This document shows positions 17,206-22,824 of a DNA stretch of 64,000 bases, in pieces. Made by a program: the position numbers and the translations under genes. This stretch comes from Phycisphaera sp. (lineage in GTDB: Bacteria > Planctomycetota > Phycisphaerae > Phycisphaerales > Zrk34): contig WGMA01000024.1 of NCBI GenBank assembly GCA_016125285.1, forward strand, positions 1 to 64,000, read 5' to 3'. Position 1 is the first letter of the stretch. The number at the start of each line of letters is the position of its first letter. Under the pieces are notes generated by a model that ran no database searches, was not told the origin of the DNA, and saw only the letters and a list, made by a program, of their open reading frames with translations.

Positions 17206-17365
17206 CGGAGCGACGTGTCGGCGTCGGCGGGTCGAAGGCACCCCGGCGCCGCGTTCGGTTCGGATGCCATGGACCCAAGGCCCCCGCGAGGGCCCCCTTC
17301 GGATGCTGAGTCGAAGGCCTCGTCCCTGTCACTGGCCGCCCTGCCAACGCCGACACGTCGCTCCG
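17206..17365. repeat. 160-base element closed by an 18-bp perfect inverted repeat
   Basis: CGGAGCGACGTGTCGGCG (17206-17223) is the exact inverse of 17348-17365. The interior holds imperfect repeats (GTCGAAGGC twice, TTCGGATGC twice) and a GGCCCCCGCGAGGGCCCCC hairpin. It has no tRNA or Y-RNA signature. It could be a structured RNA or a small mobile element remnant. Confidence 0.6.
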
Positions 17366-17379
17366 CGATCGATCAACAA

Positions 17380-17452
17380 TCCTCCCGGGTGGATTCGAAC
17401 CACCGCATCGCTGTTTGTAAGACAGCTGCTCTGGCCGCTGAGCTACGGGAGA
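17380..17452 (-). tRNA. tRNA-Val (anticodon TAC)
   Basis: Acceptor TCTCCCG/CGGGAGG, anticodon stem GCTGT/ACAGC with loop CTTACAA, T-loop TTCGAAT. Confidence 0.93.
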
Positions 17453-17458
17453 GAATTC

Positions 17459-17614
17459 ATTTGGTGATTTGGTGAAGTGGTGATTTGGTGAAGTAAAGTC
17501 GGAAGTGGGATCTGGGAACGCGGAAGTAGGCGACGCCGCCAGTTCCGCAATCCGAGTTCCGAGTTCCAACTTGGATCACTTCACCAAATCGCCACTTCGC
17601 CAAATCACCAAATG
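17459..17614. repeat. Nested tandem-repeat hairpin (octamer arms outside, GGAACGC heptamers inside)
   Basis: Outer arms 17459-17495 and 17575-17614 are TTTGGTGA octamers and their inverse. Inner arms 17499-17527 and 17541-17572 are GGAACGC/GGATCTG heptamers and their inverse. One family is nested exactly inside the other; 18181-18326 has the same nesting. Confidence 0.8.
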
Positions 17615-17621
17615 AATCGAA

Positions 17622-17693
17622 TCAGGCTGGAAGGATTCGAACCTACGCGTACGTGTTCCCGAAACACGCGCTCTGCCGCTGAGCTACAGCCTG
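17622..17693 (-). tRNA. tRNA-Pro (anticodon CGG)
   Basis: Acceptor CAGGCTG/CAGCCTG, anticodon stem CGTGT/ACACG with loop TTCGGGA, T-loop TTCGAAT. One T-stem mismatch (position 50-64). Confidence 0.92.
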
Positions 17694-17696
17694 TGG

Positions 17697-17768
17697 GGTG
17701 ACCGACGGGACTTGAACCCGTACCCCCGGACTCACACTCCGGTACTCTGCCGATTGAGCTACGATCAC
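17697..17768 (-). tRNA. tRNA-His (anticodon GTG)
   Basis: Acceptor GTGATCG/CGGTCAC with discriminator C, anticodon stem CCGGA/TCCGG with loop GTGTGAG, T-loop TTCAAGT. The base at -1 is T, so the extra G of tRNA-His is not encoded at the expected place. Confidence 0.92.
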
Positions 17769-17770
17769 AA

Positions 17771-17844
17771 TGGCCCCGGCGGGATTCGAACCTGCACTGG
17801 ACGGTGTCTGAAGCCGCTCCCTCTGCCGATTGGGGTACGGAGCC
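17771..17844 (-). tRNA. tRNA with anticodon CAG (Leu), lacking a long variable arm
   Basis: Acceptor GGCTCCG/CGGGGCC, anticodon loop TTCAGAC, 5-base variable loop, T-loop TTCGAAT. It is similar in body to the GAG and CAA tRNAs of the array. Mismatches at 31-39 and 51-63. Confidence 0.82.
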
Positions 17845-17850
17845 AAGTTG

Positions 17851-17941
17851 ATTTCGGATTGCGGATTTGGGATTGCGGATTGAAACCCAAACCCGAAAGT
17901 CGCTTGCCAAATCCGAAATCCGAAATCACAAATCCGAAATT
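17851..17941. repeat. Heptamer tandem-repeat hairpin (GGATTGC family)
   Basis: Left arm 17851-17882 (GGATTTC/GGATTGC heptamers), right arm 17907-17941 the inverted complement. Confidence 0.75.
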
Positions 17942-17946
17942 GACGA

Positions 17947-18019
17947 AGCCCCCGGCTGGACTCGAACCAGCACCTCCCGCTTTAGAAGAGCGGCACTCTT
18001 CCGCTTGAGCTACGAGGGC
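17947..18019 (-). tRNA. tRNA-Arg (anticodon TCT)
   Basis: Acceptor GCCCTCG/CGGGGGC, anticodon stem CCGCT/AGCGG with loop CTTCTAA, T-loop TTCGAGT. Confidence 0.93.
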
Positions 18020-18020
18020 G

Positions 18021-18093
18021 TTGGCAGGAGACACGAGACAGGAGACAGTGGACAGTGGGACTATCCGACTGTCTCCTGGTTCCTGTCTCCTGC
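18021..18093. repeat. Heptamer tandem-repeat hairpin (GGAGACA family)
   Basis: GGAGACA-type heptamers at about 18023-18058 face the inverse at about 18068-18093. Confidence 0.65.
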
Positions 18094-18099
18094 CGAAAG

Positions 18100-18171
18100 C
18101 ACGGCCGGCAGGATTTGAACCTGCATCCTCCGGTTTTGGAGACCGGCGCTCCGCCGTTGAGCTACGGGCCG
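18100..18171 (-). tRNA. tRNA-Trp (anticodon CCA)
   Basis: Anticodon stem CCGGT/ACCGG with loop CTCCAAA, D-arm GCTC/GAGC, T-loop TTCAAAT. The acceptor stem pairs well only if one C on the 5' strand is bulged, so the 5' boundary is uncertain by 1-2 bases and function may be reduced. Confidence 0.82.
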
Positions 18172-18180
18172 CGTGTTGCA

Positions 18181-18326
18181 TTTGGTGATTTGGTCTTGCT
18201 TAACTCAGAAGTGGGAACTCGGAACGCGGAACACGGAAGCGGGCGGCGCGATCAGTTCCGCGATCCGAGTTCCGAGTTCCCACTTGCATCACATCACCAA
18301 ATCGCCACTTCACCAGATCACCAAAT
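18181..18326. repeat. Nested tandem-repeat hairpin (octamer outside, GGAACGC heptamers inside)
   Basis: Octamer arms 18181-18197 and 18288-18326 enclose heptamer arms 18207-18238 and 18254-18284, the same order as at 17459-17614. Confidence 0.75.
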
Positions 18327-18328
18327 AA

Positions 18329-18402
18329 ATAGGGGCGGCTGGATTCGAACCAACACCTTGCGGAGTTTGAGTCCGCTGCCTCTGCCGTTGGGCTACGCCC
18401 CC
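18329..18402 (-). tRNA. tRNA with anticodon CAA (Leu), lacking a long variable arm
   Basis: Acceptor GGGGGCG/CGCCCCT, anticodon stem GCGGA/TCCGC with loop CTCAAAC, variable loop AAGGT, T-loop TTCGAAT. A well-paired class I cloverleaf with a Leu anticodon. Confidence 0.87.
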
Positions 18403-18551
18403 ACAACCTGAATCGTGACGACCGGACCGGACCGCGCCCGGAAGGGCTCATCCATCACCCCCGGAACAATCCCGGAACCACGGCGGGTTCAAATCAACTT
18501 TCTCCCCTCCGCGATCCGTATCCGGTCGCCACGATCATGAAGCGCTGCGCA

Positions 18552-18632
18552 TGTGCCGAGCAGGAGTCGAACCTGCAAGCCCTCTCGGGCGCGGGGTTAC
18601 AGCCCGCTTGGCTCACCGATGCCAGTCAACAC
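18552..18632 (-). tRNA. tRNA-Tyr (anticodon GTA)
   Basis: Class II: variable arm GCCC-GAGA-GGGC as expected for bacterial tRNA-Tyr. Acceptor GTGTTGA/TCGGCAC, anticodon stem GCGGG/CCCGC with loop CTGTAAC, T-loop TTCGACT. Position 8 is C instead of U. Confidence 0.88.
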
Positions 18633-18654
18633 GTGATGCGTGCTCAGCACGCAA

Positions 18655-18727
18655 TGGACCGACCAGGGACTCGAACCCTGAACTTCTCTGTGCAAGAGAG
18701 ACGCGTTTCCGGTTACGCCAGTGGCCC
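18655..18727 (-). tRNA. tRNA-Ala (anticodon TGC), copy 1
   Basis: Anticodon stem TCTCT/AGAGA with loop CTTGCAC, D-stem GCGT/ACGC, T-loop TTCGAGT. The acceptor (GGGCCAC with GTCGGTCC) pairs fully if one C on the 3' strand is bulged; the G-U pair that specifies Ala is then kept. Confidence 0.82.
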
Positions 18728-18745
18728 AGATTCGATGCGATGCAA

Positions 18746-18817
18746 TGGAGCTGGCAGGACTCGAACCCGCATCCCCCGCTTGCAAGGCGGGCACTCTGCC
18801 TGTTGAGTTACAGCCCC
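18746..18817 (-). tRNA. tRNA-Ala (anticodon TGC), copy 2
   Basis: Acceptor GGGGCTG/CAGCTCC with the alanine identity pair G3-U70, anticodon stem CCCGC/GCGGG with loop CTTGCAA, T-loop TTCGAGT. Confidence 0.93.
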
Positions 18818-18823
18818 GAACAA

Positions 18824-18898
18824 CGCCCCCAGGGGGACTTGAACCCCCGACCTTCCGGTTGACAACCGGGTGCTACCTGCCGTCTGAGCTATGAGGGC
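18824..18898 (-). tRNA. tRNA-Asp (anticodon GTC)
   Basis: Acceptor GCCCTCA/TGGGGGC with discriminator G, anticodon loop TTGTCAA on a CCGG/CCGG stem, T-loop TTCAAGT. Confidence 0.92.
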
Positions 18899-18904
18899 GG
18901 ATTG

Positions 18905-18990
18905 AAGTGGGAACGCGGAACTCGGAACGCGGAAGTGTTCCGATCTGCATCGCGAATCACTTCCGCGTTCCGCGATCCCACTTTCCACTT
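18905..18990. repeat. Heptamer tandem-repeat hairpin (GGAACGC family)
   Basis: Left arm 18905-18936, right arm 18958-18990; GGAACGC/GGAACTC heptamers and inverse. Confidence 0.75.
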
Positions 18991-18995
18991 ATGAA

Positions 18996-19068
18996 TGGCT
19001 TCGGTGGGATTCGAACCCACATCCAACCGCTTAAGAGGCGGCTGCTCTGCCAGTTGAGCTTCAAAGCC
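18996..19068 (-). tRNA. tRNA-Lys (anticodon CTT)
   Basis: Acceptor GGCTTTG/CGAAGCC, anticodon stem GCCGC/GCGGT with loop CTCTTAA, T-loop TTCGAAT. Position 8 is A instead of U. Confidence 0.9.
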
Positions 19069-19074
19069 GTGAAG

Positions 19075-19171
19075 TGATTTCGGATTGCGGATTGCGGATT
19101 TCGGATTTGAAACCAGCGCCCGACGGTGCCTGCCCAATCCGAAATCCGAAATCGAAAATCCGAAATCGAAA
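19075..19171. repeat. Heptamer tandem-repeat hairpin (GGATTGC family)
   Basis: Left arm 19075-19108, right arm 19133-19171; GGATTGC/GGATTTC heptamers and inverse. Confidence 0.75.
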
Positions 19172-19244
19172 TGGCCCCCGCAGGAGTCGAACCTGCAACC
19201 CTCCGGGTAAAAGCCGGACGCTCTGCCGGTTGAGCTAAGGAGCC
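19172..19244 (-). tRNA. tRNA-Lys (anticodon TTT)
   Basis: Acceptor GGCTCCT/GGGGGCC, anticodon stem TCCGG/CCGGA with loop CTTTTAC, T-loop TTCGACT. Confidence 0.92.
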
Positions 19245-19346
19245 GATGCCAACGTGAACGGCGACGGAACCGGGTCGAGCCGAGCAGGGACAGGGACTCG
19301 GATCAGCGAAGCTGGAGCCCGGCCCAACCCGGGTTCCATCGCCAAA

Positions 19347-19417
19347 AGCCAGCGGCGGGAATCGAACCCGCATCTACACCGTGGCATAGTGTCGTTCTGC
19401 CGTTGAACCACGCCAGC
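19347..19417 (-). tRNA. tRNA-Gly (anticodon GCC)
   Basis: Acceptor GCTGGCG/CGCTGGC, anticodon stem ACACT/GGTGT with loop ATGCCAC, T-loop TTCGATT. Confidence 0.93.
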
Positions 19418-19418
19418 G

Positions 19419-19453
19419 TTCATTTGGTGATTTGGTGAAGTGGTGATTTGGTG
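19419..19453. repeat. Single arm of the TTTGGTGA octamer family
   Basis: Four tandem octamers without the matching inverse nearby. Confidence 0.65.
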
Positions 19454-19477
19454 CGCCATCACCCGGTTTCGAAGAAG

Positions 19478-19549
19478 AGCCGGCAGTGGGAGTTGAACCC
19501 ACAACCCCTCCATTACGAGTGGAGAGCTCTGCCGTTGAGCTACACCGGC
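19478..19549 (-). tRNA. tRNA-Thr (anticodon CGT)
   Basis: Acceptor GCCGGTG/TGCCGGC, anticodon stem CTCCA/TGGAG with loop CTCGTAA, T-loop TTCAACT. Confidence 0.93.
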
Positions 19550-19552
19550 AAT

Positions 19553-19632
19553 TCAGGGATCAGGAATCAGTAGTCAGTGACCAGCGCGACGCCCGTGCCC
19601 ACACGCGACAAACTGACTACTGACCACTGACA
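19553..19632. repeat. Heptamer tandem-repeat hairpin (CAGTAGT family)
   Basis: Left arm 19553-19583 (CAGTAGT/CAGTGAC-type heptamers), right arm 19612-19632 the inverse. Confidence 0.7.
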
Positions 19633-19636
19633 CAAC

Positions 19637-19709
19637 AGCTATCGGCGGGAGTCGAACCCACGGCCTCGTTCGTACCAGGAACGCGCTCTGCCAACTGAGC
19701 TACGACAGC
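19637..19709 (-). tRNA. tRNA-Thr (anticodon GGT)
   Basis: Acceptor GCTGTCG/CGATAGC, anticodon stem CGTTC/GAACG with loop CTGGTAC, T-loop TTCGACT. Confidence 0.93.
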
Positions 19710-19797
19710 ATCAACAATCGCGAGACTCGGGTCCGGGGACTCGACCGGCTGAGAGAACCGGGAGTCGACCGCGGACCTGAATCCCGCATACCCACGG

Positions 19798-19882
19798 AAA
19801 GGAGACAGGTGACAGGCAACAGCCCAGCGGATCGCGCGCTGCACTGTCTCCTGTCTCCTGTTTCCTGTTTCCTGTCCCCTGA
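19798..19882. repeat. Heptamer tandem-repeat hairpin (GGAGACA family)
   Basis: Left arm from 19799, right arm to about 19880; GGAGACA variants and the inverse TCCTGTC/TTCCTGT. Confidence 0.7.
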
Positions 19883-19889
19883 TCAACAA

Positions 19890-19963
19890 CCGGCCCGGCG
19901 GGACTCGAACCCGCATCCTCCTGATTCAAAGTCAGGCGCTCCGGCCGATTGAGCTACGGGCCC
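19890..19963 (-). tRNA. tRNA-Gln (anticodon TTG)
   Basis: Acceptor GGGCCCG/CGGGCCG with an unpaired 1-72 (G-G), discriminator G, anticodon stem CCTGA/TCAGG with loop CTTTGAA, T-loop TTCGAGT. A weak first pair is typical for tRNA-Gln. Confidence 0.9.
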
Positions 19964-19965
19964 GG

Positions 19966-20047
19966 TTCCAGGAGCCAGTGGGCAGGAGACAGGAGCCAGA
20001 AGACGGCGCGTCGTACTGACACCTGACTCCTGACACCTGACCACTGA
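19966..20047. repeat. Mixed heptamer repeat region between tRNA-Gln and tRNA-Gly
   Basis: GGAGACA/GGAGCCA heptamers at 19966-20000 and CTGACAC/CTGACTC heptamers at 20016-20047; partial inverse complementarity. Confidence 0.6.
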
Positions 20048-20050
20048 AAA

Positions 20051-20122
20051 AGCGGACAGCGGGGATCGAACCCGCGCCACCGGTTTGGAAGACCGGTGCT
20101 CTGCCGATTGAGCTACATCCGC
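20051..20122 (-). tRNA. tRNA-Gly (anticodon TCC)
   Basis: Acceptor GCGGATG/TGTCCGC, anticodon stem CCGGT/ACCGG with loop CTTCCAA, T-loop TTCGATC. Confidence 0.93.
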
Positions 20123-20136
20123 GCTTTGATGGTGAG

Positions 20137-21060
20137 TTACTTCGAGTCGTTCGACGGCTTGTTCAGCCAGCCCATGCGCTTCATCCACGTGGCGCATCGG
20201 TCGGGCCAGGTGGTGACCGGCTCGTCGGTGCGACGCAGGCCGTAGCCGTGTCCGCCGAACGGGTAGATGTGCACCTCCGCGGTGCCGCCGACGCGTTTGA
20301 TCTCCGCGGCGAGCAGCAGCGAGCTCAGCGGCGTGACGTGATCGTCGAACGCCTGCGCGAAGAACATCGGCGGGGTCGTCTTGTCGGCCTTCACGTCGTC
20401 GTAGAGCTTGCCGGCCTTCGCGTCGGCGAGGTACGCCGGGTAGACCAGCACCGCGAAGTCGGGCCGGGCCGAGAGCTTGTCTGCGTCATCGATCGGGTCG
20501 TACAACTGCTCGGCGTGCTTCAGCGCGGTGAGCGCCGCGGCGTTGCCCCCGGCGGAAAAGCCGAGTACACCGACACGCCGCGGATCGATCGTCCACCTCT
20601 CCGCGTTGGCGCGCACGAGGCGGATCGCACGCTGCGTGTCCTGCACGGCGGCGAGCCACCGCTTGTCCTTGTCACGGGCCGGGACGCGGTACTTGAGCAC
20701 GATGCCGGTCACGCCGATCGAGTTGAGCCAGTCGGCGACCTCCGTGCCCTCGAGGTCGAGCGCGAGGATGTGGTAGCCGCCGCCGGGGCAGATCACGATC
20801 GCGGCGCCGGTGTCCTTGTCGGGCGCGGGCTTGTACACGGTGATGGTCGGCGTCGAGACGTTGCCGAGGCGGATGAGCCGACGCCCGGCCACGAGCCCGG
20901 ACTTCTCGTTCGTCGTGTCGGCCTCGGGCGGCAGTTTCAGGTCGGCGTCGCCCGGAGGCGTGCTCGGCCAGACGTTCATCTCCACAGGATCGGCGGCGAT
21001 CGCCGCGTCACCCAGCAGACCCATCGTCAACACCATCGTCAGCATCATCATGTATCGCAT
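20137..21060 (-). CDS. Secreted alpha/beta-hydrolase, acetyl-xylan esterase/lipase type
   Basis: A 307-residue protein with a signal peptide (about residues 1-22, ending AIA-ADP) and an alpha/beta-hydrolase of the BD-FAE/esterase group: oxyanion loop CPGGGYH, nucleophile elbow GFSAGG, acid in FDDHVTP, and catalytic His in GGHGYG. Likely an exported carbohydrate or lipid esterase. It is the only ordinary enzyme gene inside the tRNA array (between tRNA-Gly and tRNA-Gln, same strand), so it looks like an insertion into the array or a passenger gene. Confidence 0.87.
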   Translation of the reverse strand: MRYMMMLTMVLTMGLLGDAAIAADPVEMNVWPSTPPGDADLKLPPEADTTNEKSGLVAGRRLIRLGNVSTPTITVYKPAPDKDTGAAIVICPGGGYHILALDLEGTEVADWLNSIGVTGIVLKYRVPARDKDKRWLAAVQDTQRAIRLVRANAERWTIDPRRVGVLGFSAGGNAAALTALKHAEQLYDPIDDADKLSARPDFAVLVYPAYLADAKAGKLYDDVKADKTTPPMFFAQAFDDHVTPLSSLLLAAEIKRVGGTAEVHIYPFGGHGYGLRRTDEPVTTWPDRCATWMKRMGWLNKPSNDSK

Positions 21061-21130
21061 AGTTTGTGCCCATGTACGAGTAGCGAATGGTTCGACGCAT
21101 CAGCATAACGTCACAGGAATCGTACGCGAA

Positions 21131-21204
21131 CTGGCCCGGCAGGGATCGAACCTGCAACCTCCCGCTTCAGAGGCGGGCGCTCTCCCGGGTTGAGCTACAA
21201 GCCA
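21131..21204 (-). tRNA. tRNA-Gln (anticodon CTG)
   Basis: Acceptor TGGCTTG/CGGGCCA with the U1-A72 pair typical of tRNA-Gln, discriminator G, anticodon stem CCCGC/GCGGG with loop CTCTGAA, T-loop TTCGATC. Confidence 0.94.
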
Positions 21205-21208
21205 TCAA

Positions 21209-21281
21209 TGACCGCGGCAGGACTCGAACCTGCAACCGTCCGGTTCGAAGCCGGGGACTCGTCCGATTGAGCTTCGCGGTC
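21209..21281 (-). tRNA. tRNA-Arg (anticodon TCG)
   Basis: Acceptor GACCGCG/CGCGGTC, anticodon loop CTTCGAA, T-loop TTCGAGT. Position 8 is A instead of U; one mismatch at 27-43. Confidence 0.9.
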
Positions 21282-21299
21282 GTGTGTTGTGAGTGTGAA

Positions 21300-21371
21300 C
21301 TGGCGCAGCGGGATTCGAACCTGCATCTGGGCGGTTAACAGCCGCCTGCTCTACCGTTGAGCTACACGCCA
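21300..21371 (-). tRNA. tRNA-Asn (anticodon GTT)
   Basis: Acceptor TGGCGTG/TGCGCCA, discriminator G, anticodon stem GGCGG/CCGCC with loop CTGTTAA, T-loop TTCGAAT. Confidence 0.93.
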
Positions 21372-21379
21372 ATAGGAAA

Positions 21380-21465
21380 CGGAAGGTGAGGGAGTCGAAC
21401 CCCCAAGGCTGGTTAGGCTCCGCTGTTTTCGAGACAGCTTCCGTCGCCGATCGGATTGACCTTCC
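21380..21465 (-). tRNA. tRNA-Ser (anticodon CGA)
   Basis: Class II with a long variable arm. Acceptor GGAAGGT/ACCTTCC, discriminator G, anticodon stem GCTGT/ACAGC with loop CTCGAAA, T-loop TTCGACT. Confidence 0.93.
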
Positions 21466-21473
21466 TAATGGAA

Positions 21474-21564
21474 AGGAGAGAGTGGGATTCGAACCCACGG
21501 GAGACGTGTCCGCCTCCTGCGCCTTAGCACGGCGCCGCGTTCGGCCAGGCTCCGCCACCTCTCC
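21474..21564 (-). tRNA. tRNA-Ser (anticodon GCT)
   Basis: Class II. Acceptor GGAGAGG/TCTCTCC, anticodon stem GCGCC/GGCGC with loop GTGCTAA, 20-base variable arm, T-loop TTCGAAT. Confidence 0.93.
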
Positions 21565-21568
21565 GCAA

Positions 21569-21641
21569 CAGCCCCAGGGGGATTCGAACCCGCCATCATC
21601 CGATTGAAAGACGGACATCTTCGCCATTGGACCATGGGGCC
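21569..21641 (-). tRNA. tRNA-Glu (anticodon TTC)
   Basis: Acceptor GGCCCCA/TGGGGCT, discriminator G, anticodon loop CTTTCAA, T-loop TTCGAAT. Mismatches at 31-39 and 50-64. Confidence 0.88.
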
Positions 21642-21649
21642 GAAGGTGC

Positions 21650-21735
21650 AGCAGTCAGTGGTCAGTATTCAGTAGTCAGTTCTATAGAATGATTCAGATT
21701 ACTGATTCCTGACTACTGATACCTGACTTCTGCAT
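21650..21735. repeat. Heptamer tandem-repeat hairpin (CAGTAGT family)
   Basis: Left arm 21650-21680 (CAGTGGT, CAGTATT, CAGTAGT heptamers), right arm 21700-21735 the inverse. Confidence 0.75.
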
Positions 21736-21738
21736 AAG

Positions 21739-21811
21739 CAGCCCCAGTGGGAATCGAACCCTACGTCTTCCGGTAGAGAGCCGGACGTCCGTTCCGCTGG
21801 ACCATGGGGCC
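21739..21811 (-). tRNA. tRNA-Glu (anticodon CTC)
   Basis: Acceptor GGCCCCA/TGGGGCT, anticodon stem TCCGG/CCGGA with loop CTCTCTA, T-loop TTCGATT. The T-stem has only three pairs. It is a sister of the TTC tRNA at 21569. Confidence 0.87.
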
Positions 21812-21917
21812 GTAACCGCCCCCGGAAGCCCGGGGGCGGGTTGTGCTCACATCAAGGCGATTCACTTGTCAAAGACCGCTGTAATCACCGCGTTTAGACG
21901 CGATGAAGGCGTAACAA

Positions 21918-21999
21918 TAGCCCCGGCAGGATTTGAACCTGCACGCCGTTGCGGCATCGGTTTCTAAGACCGACGCGTCTCCCGTTCCGCCACGGGGCC
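21918..21999 (-). tRNA. tRNA-Leu (anticodon TAG), normal class II
   Basis: Acceptor GGCCCCG/CGGGGCT, anticodon stem TCGGT/ACCGA with loop CTTAGAA, variable arm with GCCG..CGGC stem, T-loop TTCAAAT. It is the first tRNA of the array; its 5' end directly touches the poly-U tract of terminator 2. Confidence 0.93.
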
Positions 22000-22033
22000 A
22001 AATAAAAAACCCGGCGACCTGAGTCACCGGGTT
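22000..22033 (-). terminator. Terminator 2 (attenuator) directly before the tRNA array
   Basis: On the minus strand an 11-bp stem (AACCCGGTGAC / GTCGCCGGGTT, loop TCAG) is followed by TTTTTTATTT. The 5' arm and loop contain GTGACTCAG (22027-22019), exactly complementary to CTGAGTCAC at 22061-22053, which begins two bases after the leader stop codon. The two pairings exclude each other. Confidence 0.85.
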
Positions 22034-22051
22034 TCTATAGAACCGTGTGGT

Positions 22052-22062
22052 AGTGACTCAGA
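22052..22062 (-). promoter_or_regulatory. Antiterminator strand abutting the leader stop codon
   Basis: CTGAGTCAC with a flanking base on each side can form 9 Watson-Crick and 2 wobble pairs with the 5' part of terminator 2. It starts at the first base after the UGA of the 50-codon leader, so a ribosome that finishes the leader would cover it and let the terminator form. Confidence 0.7.
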
Positions 22063-22215
22063 TCATGACGCACCGTCCCCGAGCTTCGGCATCGAGATAC
22101 CCAGATCGACGGCGGGGTTCGCATTAAAGCGATAACCCATCACGTGCGTCGCGCAGGGTGACCATGGCCGGCTGGCTTCGGTCGTCTGCATTCTTGTCTC
22201 TTCTTGCCGTAACAT
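22063..22215 (-). CDS. Leader peptide (50 codons) containing all 20 amino acids
   Basis: The ATG at 22215 is preceded by AAAGGAAA with about 7 bases spacing. The 50-residue product contains every one of the 20 amino acids, encoded by 37 different sense codons, including ones rare in this GC-rich window (TTA, AGA, ACA, TCA, CCA). It matches no protein family I know. Directly after its stop lie an antiterminator strand and terminator 2, then the tRNA array. The design is that of a translational attenuator whose ribosome would stall on shortage of any charged tRNA. A longer in-frame start (22311) has no supporting ribosome site. Confidence 0.6.
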   Translation of the reverse strand: MLRQEETRMQTTEASRPWSPCATHVMGYRFNANPAVDLGISMPKLGDGAS

Positions 22216-22309
22216 CGTGGTTTCCTTTGAAGGCTTTCCCTCGGTATTCCCTTGTTTCTGGCCCAACGAATGGTTCGCGGGCCTATTGCGTTCCGCCGTC
22301 AGTTTCGCC

Positions 22310-22340
22310 AAATAAAAAACCCGGCCACACTGTCGCCGGG
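22310..22340 (-). terminator. Terminator 1 in the leader of the tRNA array
   Basis: CCCGGC/GCCGGG stem (22320-22340) followed by TTTTTTATTTGGC, the same tail as terminator 2. The 5' arm can instead pair with GCCGGG inside the 10-codon ORF just upstream, so this too may be an attenuator. Confidence 0.75.
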
Positions 22341-22347
22341 ATCCGTT

Positions 22348-22380
22348 TCATCTCTTCAACGAGCCCCCCGGCTCACTCAT
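22348..22380 (-). CDS. Candidate 10-codon leader ORF upstream of terminator 1
   Basis: Starts about 15 bases after the predicted transcription start and ends in UGA 7 bases before the terminator 1 stem. It encodes MSEPGGSLKR. Its GAGCCGGGGGGCTC can fold on itself or compete for the terminator 5' arm. The ribosome site is weak. Confidence 0.4.
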   Translation of the reverse strand: MSEPGGSLKR

Positions 22381-22401
22381 CTTCGGTTGTCAACTGATGA
22401 A

Positions 22402-22430
22402 ACTTTAGTTTTCGGATGTGCCAAGGTCAA
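22402..22430 (-). promoter_or_regulatory. Promoter of the leader and tRNA array
   Basis: Minus strand: -35 TTGACC (22430-22425), 17-base spacer, -10 TAAAGT (22407-22402); predicted start near 22395. It is the best sigma70-like promoter upstream of the leader ORFs and the array. Confidence 0.6.
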
Positions 22431-22452
22431 CCCCCTATCTGAATTTCTGTCG

Positions 22453-22639
22453 AAAAAAGCATGCAAAGCATGTCGCAACCGACGTGCGCGGCTCGCGGCA
22501 TACGTCGATCACGCCGCTGCACGAACCCGCCGCAACATGCGGGCTTCGAGCGGATCGGCTCCGCGTACGCGCCGCGCTCCCACACCGCTCGAGGCGGCGA
22601 TGACGCGTAGGCACATCTCTGATGCGCGCCTGGGGCGGA
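22453..22639 (-). ncRNA. Candidate upstream transcript with -10 TATAAT and terminator-like end
   Basis: A perfect TATAAT (22639-22634, minus strand) precedes a GC-rich stretch that ends in a small hairpin CATGC-TTT-GCATG and CTTTTTT (22472-22453). It contains an arginine-rich 35-codon ORF (22616-22509) that may be chance. It could be a small RNA or a further leader unit. No clear -35 box. Confidence 0.3.
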
Positions 22640-22824
22640 ATTATACATATACGTAGGCGTGTCCCGTACAAAATTGCTGTGAAATTTATCGCGAACTTCC
22701 GCTGATTTCGCCCATAAGCTCATGTTTTAGCGCGATCTGCGCGATTCGATCCCGCGATTGTGACGGGATTATCAAATGAACTTTCGGGTGGTGTCGCGTG
22801 TAAGATATTACGGAGGAAGATGCC
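22640..22824. other. Non-coding stretch, lower GC, upstream of the small basic protein
   Basis: I see no gene. It holds A/T-rich segments that could carry the promoter for the gene at 22825 (for example TAAGAT at about 22801), but no confident -35/-10 pair. Confidence 0.4.

Noticed and set aside
22000-22033. T-box riboswitch upstream of the tRNA array
   Set aside because: No T-box sequence or specifier loop is seen; a translated ORF with a stop-abutting antiterminator fits better.
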